DNA of 64,000 nucleotides from Tetragonia tetragonoides (GCA_038025085.1 CM076146.1:12028001-12092000); one strand, 5' to 3'; counted from the first letter of the stretch, positions 1-13,150 are shown. The notes: a model not told the origin generated them from the letters alone. Numbers and translations are program-made.

Positions 1-609
1 TGCCCAATAATTTCAGCAAAAATACTTCCCCAATTGAGTTTTTGGGTTTGACATCTCCAATAACCAAGCTCTATAATGACAGATCCGCGAGCAAAATTTC
101 AGAAAAACCAACTCAGATTTAGTGAGAAAACACCCAGAAATTTGAAACAATTCAAAACGCGCAAAACTTGGGGTTCCGTGCTAAACGCTTCAAACCTTTA
201 ATGGAGGAAATAGATAGGGAGGGGAAGGAGATAAGCTCTAGAGAACGAAAATGAGAGTTATTGCTTTGTATTCATCGCTAGTAGCTGGTGACGAATCCAT
301 TAGAGTAGAGAGGAGATCTGATGAAGAGATGAGATTTGGGGAAATTAGTTTTGTTAATTATTTATTTATTTTAGTTTAGTTTAGTTTTTCATTTATTATT
401 ATTTTAGTTTGGTCAAATCATTTAAAACTCACATGAGGGGCACGTGAGGGTAGAATGGGAAGAAAATTAAGAGATTTGACCGGAAATTCACTTAAGGGGT
501 GATTTTCAGGGCGTTTGTAACTTTAAAGGTGGTACTGAACAAATAGCAACAGTTAAGGGGGTACTGAACAAAAGGTGTAACTTTTAAGGTGGTTTTAACC
601 AAATTGCGC
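1..609. mobile_element. Partial Mutator-like element, one end only
   Basis: Bases about 430-609 closely match the terminal repeat at 12,670-12,861: both have a cacttaaggggtga block, a ggtggtactgaacaaata block and end in ggttttaaccaaattgcgc. The terminus is therefore at 609; the other end lies before the window. The interior at 1-430 has no convincing coding region. The family assignment comes from the complete copy at 11,844-12,861. Confidence 0.65.
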
Positions 610-768
610 TTAAAAAAAATTTGAATGCTATCAAGAAAATAGGTTAACAATTTATCAATACTGTATATAATAACTAATTAGTTCGCATTAATACCACACC
701 CCTTTTAAAACAATACCACACCCCTAATAAAATTTTGCGAAATTTATCCTTTTAATTTTAGGCCCTAA
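610..768. other. AT-rich spacer
   Basis: Between the Mutator-like terminus and the MITE-like element. No gene or clear repeat is visible apart from two short direct copies of an accacaccccttt/aataa-type phrase at about 692-730. Confidence 0.5.
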
Positions 769-826
769 GGCTCTGTTTGATTCATCTTAATTTTACTTAA
801 ATTCAGTTCAGTTCAGTTCATGTGTA
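769..826. mobile_element. MITE-like element, left half (split by CACTA-1)
   Basis: The left end ggctctgtttgattcat is an imperfect inverted match to atgaatcaaacggagtg at 13,340-13,356, and ttcagttcagttcagttca here mirrors gttcagttcagatcagt on the right. The two halves flank CACTA-1, which duplicated GTA (824-826 and 13,168-13,170) on insertion. The terminal style resembles hAT or Harbinger MITEs, but no clear target duplication was found for the MITE itself. Confidence 0.55.
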
Positions 827-839
827 CACTACAAGAAAA

Positions 840-1240
840 ACCTTTTTTAACAACGACAAAAGTCGTTGCCAAAAACACCAATTGTCGTTGCAAGGTCGTT
901 GCGCGTCATGGCGTTACAAAAGAATAATGCAACAACTTTTATCGTTGCGAAAAATGTATGTTTTGCAACAACTTTTGTCGTTGCAATATAATTGTCGTTG
1001 CCATACCTACGTGTTTTTTTGCAACCATGTTTGTCGTTGCAATAGATGTTCCTGTTTTTGGCAACGACTTATTCGTTGCCTTTCATATCAACATGTACAT
1101 GTTTTATGGACATGTATAGTAACAAGAAGTGTCGTTGCCAAACCTTGAACTCTTTTTTGCAACGACAATTTCTGCTGCAATAAATGCTCATTTCATACTG
1201 TAAAATATTGAATATGACAACAAAAATGTCGTTGCCAAAA
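840..1240. repeat. CACTA-1 subterminal repeats, left end
   Basis: About ten copies of the core GTCGTTGC or its inverse, often as near-palindromes such as aacgacaaaagtcgttgcc. In En/Spm-type elements subterminal motifs bind the TNPA protein; that role is inferred here from position and copy number. Confidence 0.85.
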
Positions 1241-1784
1241 CTAGCTGATGTATTCAATTTTCACAGCCCAATCAATACGTCAAAAATGACCTGTGTGCAC
1301 AAATTCAAAATCGACTCCGTGCTTTCTGTGCCAAACGTAAACCTTCAATACTTTTAATTAAAATAGTAGAAAGTGATTACATATCAATCCATGTCCAAAA
1401 GATTGCGTCAGCCAACCGGAATACATAACAACCTACCAAATCGCAAAAACTAACCCAAAACCAACCCTTTACACATTCAAAAAGATAATCCAAAATTACA
1501 TCATATATCCACTAAAAGCATGGTCTCCTACATCTTGTTCCATACTGACTGCAAATGATAGATCATCCTGCAAGAGTGAAACATGAAAATGGTATATCAA
1601 AAAAACCATTAATACCATTCAAGACATCTTTAATTTCTCTAATACACAAGTATGCAGCAACCAAGATTTGATAGTACAAAGATGCAGTTTATGTCAACAT
1701 TGCAATTTCTTGGTCTACTCCATCAGCTTATTGTTGTTGAGTTTTGCACTTAACCACCAACGACACAATCACACATTCACAGAT

Positions 1785-2235
1785 TCAGAATTACTAGAAC
1801 TGAATGGCAATTTAGACATTTTTGCCATTGGACATGAAATGCACGCAGAATCATTTTAATTTTTAACAACCTGAGAGATACAGGGAATATGCTGCAATTT
1901 GTTTACAGACGCATGTCCAAGTCTATGATGCCAGACATCAAAAGAAACACTAGACACAGAGTTTACAGCAGGTAAAACAAATGCAGACAACTGGTCTGAG
2001 CAGAAACAGAACCAGAGATTATTCGAAGTCTAGCACCAATAATGTGTACTTGAGCATCCAAGAATCTAAGAGATATTTGAGTGAGAGGAATATCCACCAA
2101 GTAGTACAAACCATCTTGTTCTTTACCAATGCCCCTTAAGACTCTTACAGGTACTTTTTTTCGGAACCTACGGGTACTCAAGTCATATGAAACTACTAAA
2201 AACTCAGAAATTAGATACTCGGGACAGCAGCTACA
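1785..2235 (-). pseudogene. Ty1/copia polyprotein fragment (pre-integrase and integrase zinc region)
   Basis: The minus-strand translation shows a GAG-pre-integrase stretch: VLRGIGKEQDGLYYL, then, across a frame change near 1,965, FDVWHHRLGHASVNKLQHI, then CISCPMAKMSKLPF. The LWH.RLGH.S and C..CP.AK..LPF pattern is typical of the start of copia integrase. No long terminal repeats or other copia domains are nearby, so only a fragment is present, lying between the last TNPA-like exon and the subterminal repeats of CACTA-1. It has at least one stop and one frameshift. It may be a nested insertion remnant or sequence captured by the CACTA element. Confidence 0.75.
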
Positions 2236-2239
2236 AGAA

Positions 2240-5210
2240 CTATGAATACAAAAAAGTGAAATGAAAATTATATGTTTTGTGAAATAGATAGACTTTACCT
2301 CTAGAAGCTGCAAATTGCTCCAACATTTGCTGCTTAAAAGCCTCCATTTCACGTTGCTGTTGTTCTTTATACTCTTCAAATTTCCGTTCTTGATTTTCTT
2401 GATTTGCTTCCACTGCTTTCTCTAGTTCCTTTATCCTTTGATCTTGTTGTTGTATCTTTTCTTGTTGCTTTTCCATCACTTGTTGCTGTTGTAGTTGCTG
2501 TCTCCCTTTCATATAAGGACGTATGGTAGTTCCTTTTCCACGGAAAAACCCAGATCTAGGACCCAACACGTCAAGTAGTATCTCCTCTTGTGTCATAATG
2601 TCACCCGCAGTAGCAACTTTATTCTTTAACTTTTCCTGTTCAAGGACAAAAGAGATATCAACCAGAATTCGTTGGAAAAAACATATAATTCCAATTAAAA
2701 AGAAGAGTTTACATGTATCTCCTTAGACTGGCCACGATCAGCCCATTGAAGCGTCCCATCTTTCGCTTTGCGCGTGTGTTGAGCCAGCCAGATTACTTCT
2801 GCAGATGGCTTAACATTGCTGTTCTCCTTTGTCTAACACAATTGCAAATATTTCATAGACTATGTTAGAACCCAGAAATGCATAAGACATGAATTTCCAA
2901 ACTATTCAATAGACTGAACCTCACCAGTATATCCTCTGATTCAGCAAATGATAAGTTTCCAGTTGTGTGTTTGCACCACTTTTCGGAGAGTCGATTTTGC
3001 GAATTTCGTGTACTTATTTTCTACACATTAACCATGAACTTGATCACGATATGGTCACTGATTGGAATGAAAAGTTACATTTTTAGACTAAGGAATCAGA
3101 CCTTAAATTCTGCAGATCCATAGCGTTTCACACAATATTCCCATTGATCTTGGGGTAAATCAGGAGGAGGTTTCTTCAAACGTTCTTCATCAGTTTTGCC
3201 ACACTTGCTACTCTTGTAATAGTAGTGCAAACGGGCTTTTCACAATCTATACAAGCGTTGCATGGTATCGATAACAAAACATTACATCTTTAAATAACAA
3301 CCATCTTCTTGGATCAGAAATTTATCCTAGAAAAGACATTGATTTATCATACAATTAGATTTCCAACGTGAAATTCTAGCATACTATCAACAACCAAACA
3401 GCCACAAAACATTTATTTTACCTGTATTTCCTTCCACATGCTATCACCAGCAACCGCAAAGCACTCTTGCCAAATTTTGACATTTAATGGAGCCCTTGTC
3501 CTAATACACGACCACACTCATTTACCAAATGGCGAGCATTTTCTCCAATCGCCCGATCAATGTCATCAGGCATATCGACAGTCAACTTTGACCCCTTGCC
3601 TTTAATTTTCATATCCACCACATAGCTCTTATATTTTCCCCTGTCTCCTTTCTTCTTTACATTACTGGTAGCTAATGCACATGAAACATAAATAAAGTGA
3701 TATGATTAACAATTGCTGCTTAGCTAATGCACATGAAACATAAACAAAGGCTTGGGATACCTCCTTTCCGTATTCACCTCAGGAGGTTGTTCAAAACCCA
3801 TTGTGTGTTAGATTAAAGGATGCAAAACCTACATCCAGCAGAATACCAGTTGAGTGGGAGGCACCGCCAGGAGGTACTCTAAAGTGGAATGTTGACGCCT
3901 CTCTAAAAGACGGGTGCAGAGCTGTTGGGGGTGTGCTACGTGATGAGTCGGGGAAGTTCAGGTGTATATTTTCAGCTAGAGTGCCATACAAGGAGATAAA
4001 TGAGGCTAAGGTGTATATTTTCAGCTAGAGTTCCATACAAGGAGATAAATTAACTAAATTAGCTGAGTTATATTAATGAAATTAGAAATTAACTATAAAA
4101 AAAAAAGACATAAGCGGCGTAGGTTGGTCTAGTCTATTTTTCATTTTGAAGATACAGTGCCCAGCATGCAAGTTGAAAACATAACAATGGCTCATAATTA
4201 TTTTTATGAGATGACATAATAATTGAAAAAGATAAAAAAATTATACCTTCACCATTTTCTGCATTTGCATTGACAACTGATCGTGCTGAAGTATGCCCAC
4301 TTGCCCTTCTTCCTTGTTCCTCAGTGCTAGACTACCATCTCTTCCATGATTCTCAGTATGCACTTCATTTTCTGGGCAGTCAAAAGCTTCATGCGCTTCC
4401 AAAGTCATCGCAAGTCTTCCAGTGAAGTTGTTAACTCTTTTCCGCTTACCACATTGATCTATCATGTCAAAATTAACATTTGATTGAGAGGTAAAAAAGG
4501 ATAATTTTGATGAAAATAATTTAGCATTTAAAGTGTAATTGTAACTTGCCCTCATTCCTTGTGTGAACAAATCCTTCAGATTCATTGTCACTAGTATCCA
4601 TATTGTCATCCTGCATACGGGTATGTTGATGTAAGGGGTTTGCTGATCTGTCAAGTTGGGGAAAACCCTCAATTATATTTGAGGATCTTCCACTTCCTCT
4701 ATTTCCACTTTGGGCACCTATATTGTTTTCAGTTTAAACATCATACTTTAGACAACAACATTAGCAGTAGCATTGACAAGGGAAACTATTTTAGAGTGGC
4801 ATTGATAAATTATCTCCTCGATCCAACATATCACCTTTATTGTGAGGTAGATCATTTCTGGCAAGTTGGTCATCCATAGTTATGGCATTTCTTTCAAGTC
4901 TGATACGATTGCTTCCATTCACTATTAAAAATAAAAGGACATATTTTAGACGTACATGAGAAAAAAAACACAACCTATCTATTCAGAAGTATGAACTACA
5001 TCATTAGGTTAGAAATAAAAAAAAACAATATATAGAAAAATATTCTGACTTAGAAATTGGTTTACCTCTTGCATCTATCACACTCTTATTTTGAGCACGA
5101 TGAAGATCATTTCCAGCATGCTGACGGCCATTTTGAACTGGATTTGGAAAAGCCATTGTGCCTTCCATCTTGGTTGCGGTGACCTTTATTCTTGGCTCCT
5201 CCTCTTCCAA
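2240..5210 (-). pseudogene. TNPA-like CACTA protein (Transposase_24 family), multi-exon, broken
   Basis: A second CACTA-encoded protein, expected to bind the element ends. Minus-strand exons read in order: acidic and polar leader pieces (5,210-5,065; 4,950-4,800; 4,715-4,550; 4,457-4,246), then 3,670-3,420 (RAPLNVKIWQECFAV), 3,260-3,115 (RLHYYYKSSKCGKTDEER), 3,015-2,935 (HTTGNLSFAESEDIL), 2,840-2,715 (AEVIWLAQHTRKAKDGTLQW) and 2,640-2,290 (VLGPRSGFFRGKG followed by a Gln/Glu-rich coiled coil). These are the usual Transposase_24 landmarks. A one-base shift near 3,505 separates two parts of one exon, and a LINE fragment sits in the intron near 3,800-4,050. Exon limits are estimates from gt/ag signals. 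The final coiled coil may serve oligomerisation (inference). Confidence 0.8.
3801..4050 (+). pseudogene. LINE-type RNase H fragment inside CACTA-1
   Basis: The plus strand translates to the start of a plant non-LTR RNase H (RVT_3) domain: GGTLKWNVDASLKDG, then AVGGVLRDESGKFRCIFSAR and NEAK. The first catalytic Asp (NVDAS) and the glutamate (NEAK) are visible; the rest of the domain is missing. Its end is duplicated: about 48 bp at 3,961-4,008 repeats at 4,009-4,050. It lies in an intron of the TNPA-like gene on the opposite strand, so it is a passenger, not part of that protein. Confidence 0.8.
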
Positions 5211-5491
5211 CCATCTTATGCGCTGTTCATGTTGTTAAAAACATATCTTTGCTCACTCAAAAAAAAAAAAAAAAAAGAACCATATCTTTGCTAACTTGAA
5301 TAAGCCACCAACATAAGACTAAATAACATGGCACATCAAAGGTTCGTAAACAGAGAAATTAAAAAAAGAAAAGCACTGATGACAAAGAGGTTAACACATG
5401 ATTTCTAAATACTACAGTCAATTGATAGGAATCAATAACAAAAGGAAGAAAAGAAAAAGAAGCAAAGTAGACAGCAACATAAACTTTTCGA

Positions 5492-8400
5492 TCACTCATC
5501 AAATGTGTCATAATCTATTTCTTCTTCATCACTTGAATCCTCAGACACTTCAATTTCACCATCATTTATAAATTCCTTGTCTTTCTTCTCCTCAAATGCT
5601 TTCGTCACCAAATTAACAACACTAGCTTCTTTTTCCATCACAAAAGCATTTGTAGTTAGAGAAGTAATCATATAATCATCACTTGCACGCTCAGAATCAT
5701 AGCCCCCTTCAACTGCCACCTCTTCCATCTCCTCTTGTTGATATGCATCAACCTCTACAACTTGTTCGTCAGGTTCTTTGTCAGGCATATCATAGAGATC
5801 TCTAGGTTTTGTCTTGATAACAAACTTCCAATCTCTATTTTTTGGATCTTTTATATAAAAAACTTGCTCCACCTGAGATTCCAAAACAAACACCTCATCT
5901 GTTTTCAAAGATCCTAACTTGTTCACACTTGTCACCCCATAATCATCAATCTTATAACCTCTACCACGGTGTTGAACATCAAACCAATCACATTTAAAAA
6001 CAAATACACTATTTCCACCTGGATAGTGCAACTCATAAATGTCTTTCAATACACCATAGTATTCTTTGTCTGTAGAATCGTCCCCTCGAACCATCACCCC
6101 ATAATTTTGAGTTTTTCTATTTTGATTCCGATCCTCTGTATGAAACCGAAAACCATTTACAATGTACCCACTATAACGCCTCACAACCCCTGAAGGTTTG
6201 CAGGTGAGGTTATATAAGTCATAGTCAATCAGACCTTCTTCATGCATTGTACGTGCCTATTCAAGACAGCCATGGGGAAAAAATCAATTTATGCTCAGAT
6301 TTACATTTGAAAGAAATTGCCAAAGTCATGCATAATCAAATAACATACACGATCATGTATCCATTTGATAAATTCTGTTTTATGCCTTCATTCCACATTT
6401 CTGGGATTCTCTCTCTCCAGTTTTGACTTGTGTTCTCTATAGGAATAAGAACAAAAGAAAAGAATATAGCGTGAGTAGTTATACTCCTCAAACTGTTAAT
6501 GCAAATCAAAAGAAAAAAAAATTAAAAAGATTAAATAGAGAACTTACTCAACAAATTGGAGCAGATCATCACAGTTGTGAAGCACATATAAATGGAGTTG
6601 ATCACACTCTTCAAAACTAAGATGTAATGGCACACCTTGTCCTAAAGGATGCCCGAGAGATTTAAATATCTCAAGCTTGCTTCTTGAAAGGGCTTCAACA
6701 CCGCCATCATCCACATCATCATTACGCGCTTTACGATTAAACTTAGTGTCAATGTCGTCCATGTATCTCGAACAAAAGGCCAAGCACTCATCTGCATTGT
6801 AACCTTCAGCAATGGAAGCTTCAGGATGTGCTCTGTTGCGAATATACCTCTTCAAGGTCCCCAAGTACCTAGCCCAACAAAATGTGGTACATATAAACAT
6901 TAATAATACAAATATAAGCAAAAGTATTCAGGTTAGCTAATAATAAGTATTATACCTTTCCACTGGATACATCCATCGATATTGAACCGGTCCCGCGATC
7001 TCTAACTCTTCTGGCAAGTGTACTAATAAATGCACCATGATATCGAAAAATGCTGGTGGAAAGATCATCTCAAGCTTGCATAATGTATAGGGGATTTGCC
7101 TTTTCAAGACTTTAATTTGCTCCAAAGAAATACTTTTAGAGCAAAGATCGCGAAAAAAGAAGCTTAACTCCACTAAAGGCTCATATACATCTTTTGGCAC
7201 AAAATCGCGAATGGCAAGAGGAAGGAGTTGCTGAATAAATACATGATGATCATGGCTTTTCATGCATGAAATCTTTTTCCCATTATGCTTCACGCACCGG
7301 GAAATGTTTGATAAATATCCATCAGGAGATTTAATCTCTGAAAACATCTCACATATGGCAGCCTTGGCATTTGAGCTCAAAGTGTAGGACGCTACAGGGA
7401 TTCGCACTTTCTCTTGATCCAAGATTGGATGCAACTCATTCTTAATTTCATATTCATCAAATCAATTCGAGCCTTGATGGTATCTTTTGTTTTACCTTTA
7501 ATGCTCATCAAAGTCCCCAAGATAGCATCGGAAACATTTTTTTCAATATGCATAACGTCCAAGTTATGTCGCAATTTCAGATTTTTCCAGTAAGGCAAAT
7601 GAAAAAAAAAATGCTATGTTTTTGCCAGCCATGCAAGCTGTTCGAAGCATCCCGTTTTTTTTTTTCCAGCAACCTTGCCAAACTTTTCCTGCTTGAATTT
7701 AGCAAAATTTGAGAGTATTTCATCGCCGGTCAAGGGGACAGGTGCATTCCCTCTTTCCACTTTGTTATTAAAAGAACTAGCATCTTTTCTCCATTTGTGA
7801 TTGGCAGGCAACCAGCGACGATGTCCCAAATAACCGCCCTTGTTTAATAGTGAGGTGTGCTTAGTTTCCTTGTGGCAAAGAGGACAAGCAAAATTGCCCT
7901 TTGTTGACCAACCAGACAAATCACCATACACAGGGAAGTCATTAATAGTCCATAAGACAGCAGCATGCATCTTAAAGTTTTGCTTTGAATAAGCATCATA
8001 TGTTTCTACCCCAACTTCCCAAAGCTCTTGTAGTTCTTGTATGAGTGGTTGCAGATAGACATCTATATTAACACCTGGGCTTGTGGGTTCCGGTATTAGT
8101 AGAGATAAGATGAAAGAATGTGGCTTCATATACATCCAAGGAGACAAATTGTATGGAATTAGAACAACAGGCCAAATGCTATGTTGTGAATTATTAAAGG
8201 GTTGAAAGTCATCACAAGCTAATCCAAGTCTGACATTGCGTGCATCATCACCAAATGAACTGTACTCTTTATCAAACGACTTCCAAGCAAAAGAATCTGC
8301 AGGATGCCTCATATTGTCATCATCGTCAAATCTTTCCTCCTTATGCCACCGCATGTCTTTAGCTGTCTTTCTCGACATGTACAACCTTTGCAACCTAGGC

Positions 8401-9212
8401 TTTAAGGGAAAATATCTTAGCACCTTACAAGGAACTTTCGCACCCTTGGAAGGGCCTTTGTTTATTGTCTTCCATCTAGGTAAGCCACAAGTGGGACACT
8501 TACTTAATTCTGCATTTTCTTGCCAGTAAAGAATGCAATCATTTTCACAAGCATCAATCTTTACATAGTCCAAACCCAGTTCTTTAATGAGTTTCTTAGC
8601 CTCATAATATGAATCTGGAAGCTTAGACGCCCATGCTTGACCTTGTAACTTGAGTAAACTATCAAAAGAGGAATCACTCCAGTTATTTAGAACCTTCAAG
8701 TGTAGCAACTTCAGAATATATGATAGCTTAGACATTGTTTTACCATTTGATGTCAATGGCTCCTGATATTCTTTAAGGAGACAATAAAACTTTTCTTGTC
8801 CCCCAGTAGGTTCTTCCAGTATGTTTTGATCATTATCAGTCTCAATTCCTGCCCCAAAGTTCATATCAGCTACACCGCAAGCATCTTCTAGCATATCATA
8901 TATACTATCACCGCAATCATCCCCATCTTCACCCCCCCGGCTACCTTCACTATTAATATGGTCTATCTTTTCATCGTGATGCTCCCATGTGGTGTAAATC
9001 TCATATATTCCATTTTGAAGCAAATCTAACCTCACGTCACGTCTTCTTTTAAAGATCATGTTACGACATTTATCACAAGGGCATCTAAAGGTAACGTTAT
9101 CCTTGTTCTCATCTTCAACATTAGAAAGAGCAAAGTCTAAGCTATCAACACCACTTATATATAAAGGCGATGAACGGTCCTTTAATTTCATCCATTCTTT
9201 ATTTAAGGCCAT
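5492..9212 (-). pseudogene. TNPD transposase of CACTA-1 (Transposase_21 with DUF4218 and DUF4216)
   Basis: The catalytic transposase of En/Spm elements. Starting at the Met at 9,212, the protein opens with a Transpos_assoc domain (CPCDKCRN near residue 47), then Transposase_21 (VLWTINDFPVYGDLSGW; CPLCHKETK) up to about 7,614. An in-frame stop follows LAWLAKT, after which the same frame resumes with LPYWKNLKLRHNLDVMHIEK (to about 7,440). A frameshift leads into the DUF4218-like part (7,434-6,940, VQYRWMYPVER). An intron is followed by 6,880-6,544, then a last exon 6,247-5,492 with DUF4216 (GYIVNGFRFHTEDRNQNRK) and an acidic C-terminus. The summed length, about 1,100 residues, is normal for TNPD. 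The stop and frameshift argue against activity. Confidence 0.9.
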
Positions 9213-11321
9213 GTCCTATTTTCAAAAATAGTATTGCAAATAATAAGTTCATATCACCCATACATGACATAATTGATTCATCAGACTAACCCGACAAAAA
9301 GAAAACGATAATAATCACTATAGTTTTCCATTGAAAAAAAGAGCTAAGAAACAAGGCTGCTTTTTCCATGGTGAAAACATTGTCCCACAAATCAGTAACA
9401 GAAACGATAACAGGTTAAAGAAGGCAGTAACAGAAACTTGGGAGACAGGTTTCACAATTCACAAACCACAACCATGCATAAGCATACAACAGGTCTTTCT
9501 CAAAACAAAAAAGCATACAATAGGTGAGAGGTTATAGAGACTCTACTACACTATAAGCACAAGTAGATAGCCGCATAAGTTCAGTAATATTCAACACTCA
9601 TTAAGTAGTGACAGTAAATAAGCCATAAAGATTAAATTGAAACTGATTTGCAACTAACAGGGACGCGCTAAGGATACAGAAATTGCAAAATCGATAAATA
9701 AGCCATAGAGATTGATTTGATACACAAGGATTTCTACATCTGCATCATTTAGTTACTAAAGAAGCTTGTCCATATGGGCAAGGAGTTGAAGCCTAGAACT
9801 TGCAGGACAAGGGTTTTTGCACAAGAGTAAATATATGCAAGCTAAGACAATTGAAAAAAGTGAAATCAACGCTATCTTAAAACCCAAAGCAAGTAAATAA
9901 AGATATTCTGAGACATTTTGCACTATTGAAAATACTATTTAAAGCCACAAACACCAAGGACAGTTGTAATTATTTAACCTTCTGGATACCAAGAGATAAA
10001 CACAGAACATAATTTAGGATCTAAGAAGTTACCCATATCACAGAAAGCACTCGTCCAACCTATCCATATTAAAGAACAACTAAAGCCTGAACAATGCAGA
10101 ATTAGCATGCCATTAATTAAATGTAGTACATGTAGAATACACAACTAGTGCATCTGAATGGACAAAATCACAATACAAATTACAGCTAGTAAGCTAGTAC
10201 ATTATCATCTTTCAAGGGAAAAAGTTTCCATATCTCGATACAACCGCATCACATGCTATATATACTCTTGCACATCAAACTTTCCAAGCCTTTGTAACTA
10301 CAATTGTAAAGCAGAATAACTACACAAAACAGACCAACTGTTTCATCCCAAAATCAGTTGTTTCATGCTATATATACTCGCTGTAACTACTGTAGTACAG
10401 TATGTAAATACCTACTAAAAGGTTCACACAACATAGACAACTTTAACGAACATTTGACCACAAGCGAGACCTCCTTTCAAAAGACATGGACCAACTTCCA
10501 CTGATGCACCCCAGTAGGTTTAATATAATAAGAGCAGGGCATAGTTATATCTTAGAAGCTATTTCATTTTACAAACTTAAAGTCAATTTTATAATTTGGT
10601 CTTGAAAAACATTTGATTTATTGATAAAATGATTTTTTTTTAATGAAAAGTAGTTTTGAACTCATTTTTTGTGGAGCCTGTAGTAACAATATATCTTTTT
10701 TTTCTTTAAAATTAGAATAGTAGCAAAAGAAAAGAATAGGAGGAGTAGCTAGGAGTATGAACATCTATATTCTAGAGCCACAAATCACAGGAGAATCAGA
10801 ATAGAACACTTAGCTTCATTTTAAAGACAAAACAAGGCAAGCATTAATGTCAATCTTCTTTAGTGCTATACTAGCCAGTTGCAGCATATGGAAGCATCAA
10901 CAATGCCAGAGTACTCCTCCATTCTCCAAGCTTTAAAGTTACAAGCCACATCATCATTCCTCAACAATCAACATACTCCTCCTACTGCTAATGGGGCTCT
11001 ATTGCATAAAAAATCTAGCTAGTACAATTTCACTGATTCCAAGTACATATTTAAATTGAACTCCATAATTTAACTATGCAACTAAGGATAGAAATTCCCA
11101 AATTCAATAAATGAACCATATAACTGAGCACTTCAAATTAAATATTGAAAGTCAAACATTAAACAAATAAAAGGCAGCCATAAACAATTGAGCAAGCAGG
11201 TGAAGGCAAACAAAACCCTAGAATTCGGTCATAAAATATGCAAAAAAAAAAATATCAGAGTTCACAGTTCATTCACAATTTAAGCTTATGTATCAAGGGA
11301 TTATGAAAACAAATTAACAGA

Positions 11322-11381
<60 letters not shown>

Positions 11382-11843
11382 ACCAACAGCAAAGCAATAA
11401 CTGAAGGTAAGCTACACCAATGGCGGATGCTGATGAGACTCAAAAGAACAAAAACCTAGATGCTTGCTCAATTCTCCTCCTTTCTAATATTCTCAGATCT
11501 TCAATTCGAAACCCAAAGCGCTGATGAATCGCGAGAAGAAGAAAAATTCGCTGGTGAGTTTTGGGGAAAAATCTAGGGTTTCCCAAAAACCCAAAGCTTA
11601 AAGGTGAAGTAGTTGAAAAAAATCGATGGTGAGTTTTGGGGAGAGATTGTGGCGATGAGGTCTTTAGTGATGATGGTTTTGAGCTATGGAAGCCATGGGT
11701 GTGGATTTGTCAAGGTCCTCAGATGGGTAGAATTAGGGGGAAGAGGGTGGGTTATGTCGTTTGATGGGTGAAAGAGAAAGATAAAGGGTTTTGATTAAGT
11801 GGGGTTTCTTTTAGCTCTTCAATTGTTTTTTCAATTTTTTTTT
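9213..11843. other. Non-coding 5' portion of CACTA-1
   Basis: About 2.6 kb between the TNPD start and the Mutator-like insertion. No coding region is convincing. It is AT-rich, probably promoter, leader and intron for TNPD transcribed on the minus strand. A GA repeat lies at 11,324-11,375; 11,400-11,800 is more GC-rich and may hold leader exons (inference). Confidence 0.5.
11324..11375. repeat. (GA)n microsatellite, about 26 units
   Basis: An uninterrupted AG/GA dinucleotide run of 52 bases within the 5' region of CACTA-1. Confidence 0.98.
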
Positions 11844-12861
11844 GCGCAATTTGGGAAAAACCACTTGAAAAGTTTTATTTTTTATTCAGTATTCTCTAAA
11901 TTGTTCTTATTTGTTTAATACCACCTTTAAAATTTATTCCGCCTTGAGAGTCACCCCTTAAGTGATTTTCAGGCAAAATATCTTACTTTTCTTCCCGTTT
12001 TGCCCTCACGTGTGCTTCATATGACTAGTTAAATGAGCCCCCCTTATTTAGATAATTAAAATAAAAAAAACTAAACCACCCCTACCCCTCTCTCTCCTCT
12101 TTCTCTCTCTATATCTACCATGGAAATCGAGCTTCCATTACAAAAAGCAACAAATCTTTCTTCTCTCATCAATCTAACTTCTTCTTCTCACAAGAACACC
12201 GATCGTCTTCTCTTTGGCTCTTTCTCTCTCCTCCCTCCTTCCTCTCTCTCCCATGACTCCTTCAATTCTCTCTCCTCTTCTCTCATGGCCACCATCACCT
12301 CCTTCTCCACGGAAACAACCACAGGCAACCCCCACCATAATCTCATCGACAGCTTCCCTCTCGTCGTCGCTCTCCTCTCCGGCCATCTCTAAAATAATTC
12401 ACCATTTCTCACTCAATCTCACTTTTTCTCTTCTCTAACCCTAACCAATGTCATCAAGTTCATCCTCATTAGATGAAAAAATATGTGTAAAATACACGTT
12501 TTGCAAATTTAAAGACAATTCAGCTAAGAAGAATTTTGATCTATAGGTAAAGTGTGGCTGGGTTGTTAGAGAGAGAGGAAAGAACAATGGTACTGAAGAA
12601 AATTTAATTGGGGTTGGAAAATTAGTTTATTAGTAATTAATTAATTAAAGGGTCAAATAAGTGTTTAATTTGGTCAAATAGGTAGGGGGTCACACATGAG
12701 AGAAAAACGGGAAGAAAAATATGAAATTTGGCCCGGAAATCACTTAAGGGGTGACTCTCAAGGCGGAATAATCTTTTAAGGTGGTACTGAACAAATAACA
12801 ATAATTTAGAGGGTAGTGAACAAAAAGTGAAACTTTTCAGATGGTTTTAACCAAATTGCGC
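11844..12861. mobile_element. Mutator-like element (non-autonomous), 1,018 bp, nested in CACTA-1
   Basis: It opens with gcgcaatttgg and ends with the inverse ccaaattgcgc. Inverted similarity extends about 170 bp into each side (for example accaccttt... on the left against aaggtggtactgaacaaata on the right). Nine T residues flank each end (11,835-11,843 and 12,862-12,870), matching the 9-bp target duplication of Mutator-like elements, although a homopolymer is weak evidence. The central 12,110-12,450 part is pyrimidine-rich with an ATG at 12,120; no transposase is present. It could carry a captured leader (Pack-MULE), which is speculation. Confidence 0.8.
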
Positions 12862-12884
12862 TTTTTTTTTAAATAATGTTTCGC

Positions 12885-13150
12885 AACGACAGGTCGTTGT
12901 TATAGATATGCTCTGATTAACACAACGAGAATTATCGTTGCAAAAATTTTCGAAAATGAATTACAACGACTTATGTCGTTGCAAAAAACAAACCTAAAAT
13001 TTTCAGAAGCCGCGCCAAGTTTTCAGGTGGGAGGGAAATGTAATTCGTATATACGACAACAACTTTTGGCAACAACCATTTATTCTCGTTGCAATAAATA
13101 TTTATCGCAACGACAAATATTTGTTGTTGCAAAAGGATCGTTGCTATAAA
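12885..13150. repeat. CACTA-1 subterminal repeats, right end
   Basis: Six or more copies of the GTCGTTGC or GCAACGAC core, for example cttatgtcgttgcaaaa and atcgcaacgacaaat, mirroring the left end of the transposon. Confidence 0.85.

Noticed and set aside
822..1257. Cysteine-rich short open frames at the left end of CACTA-1
   Set aside because: They are translations of the GTCGTTGC subterminal repeats.
12120..12438. Ser-rich short genes inside the Mutator-like element
   Set aside because: Pyrimidine-rich sequence open in several frames and on both strands; not supported beyond composition.
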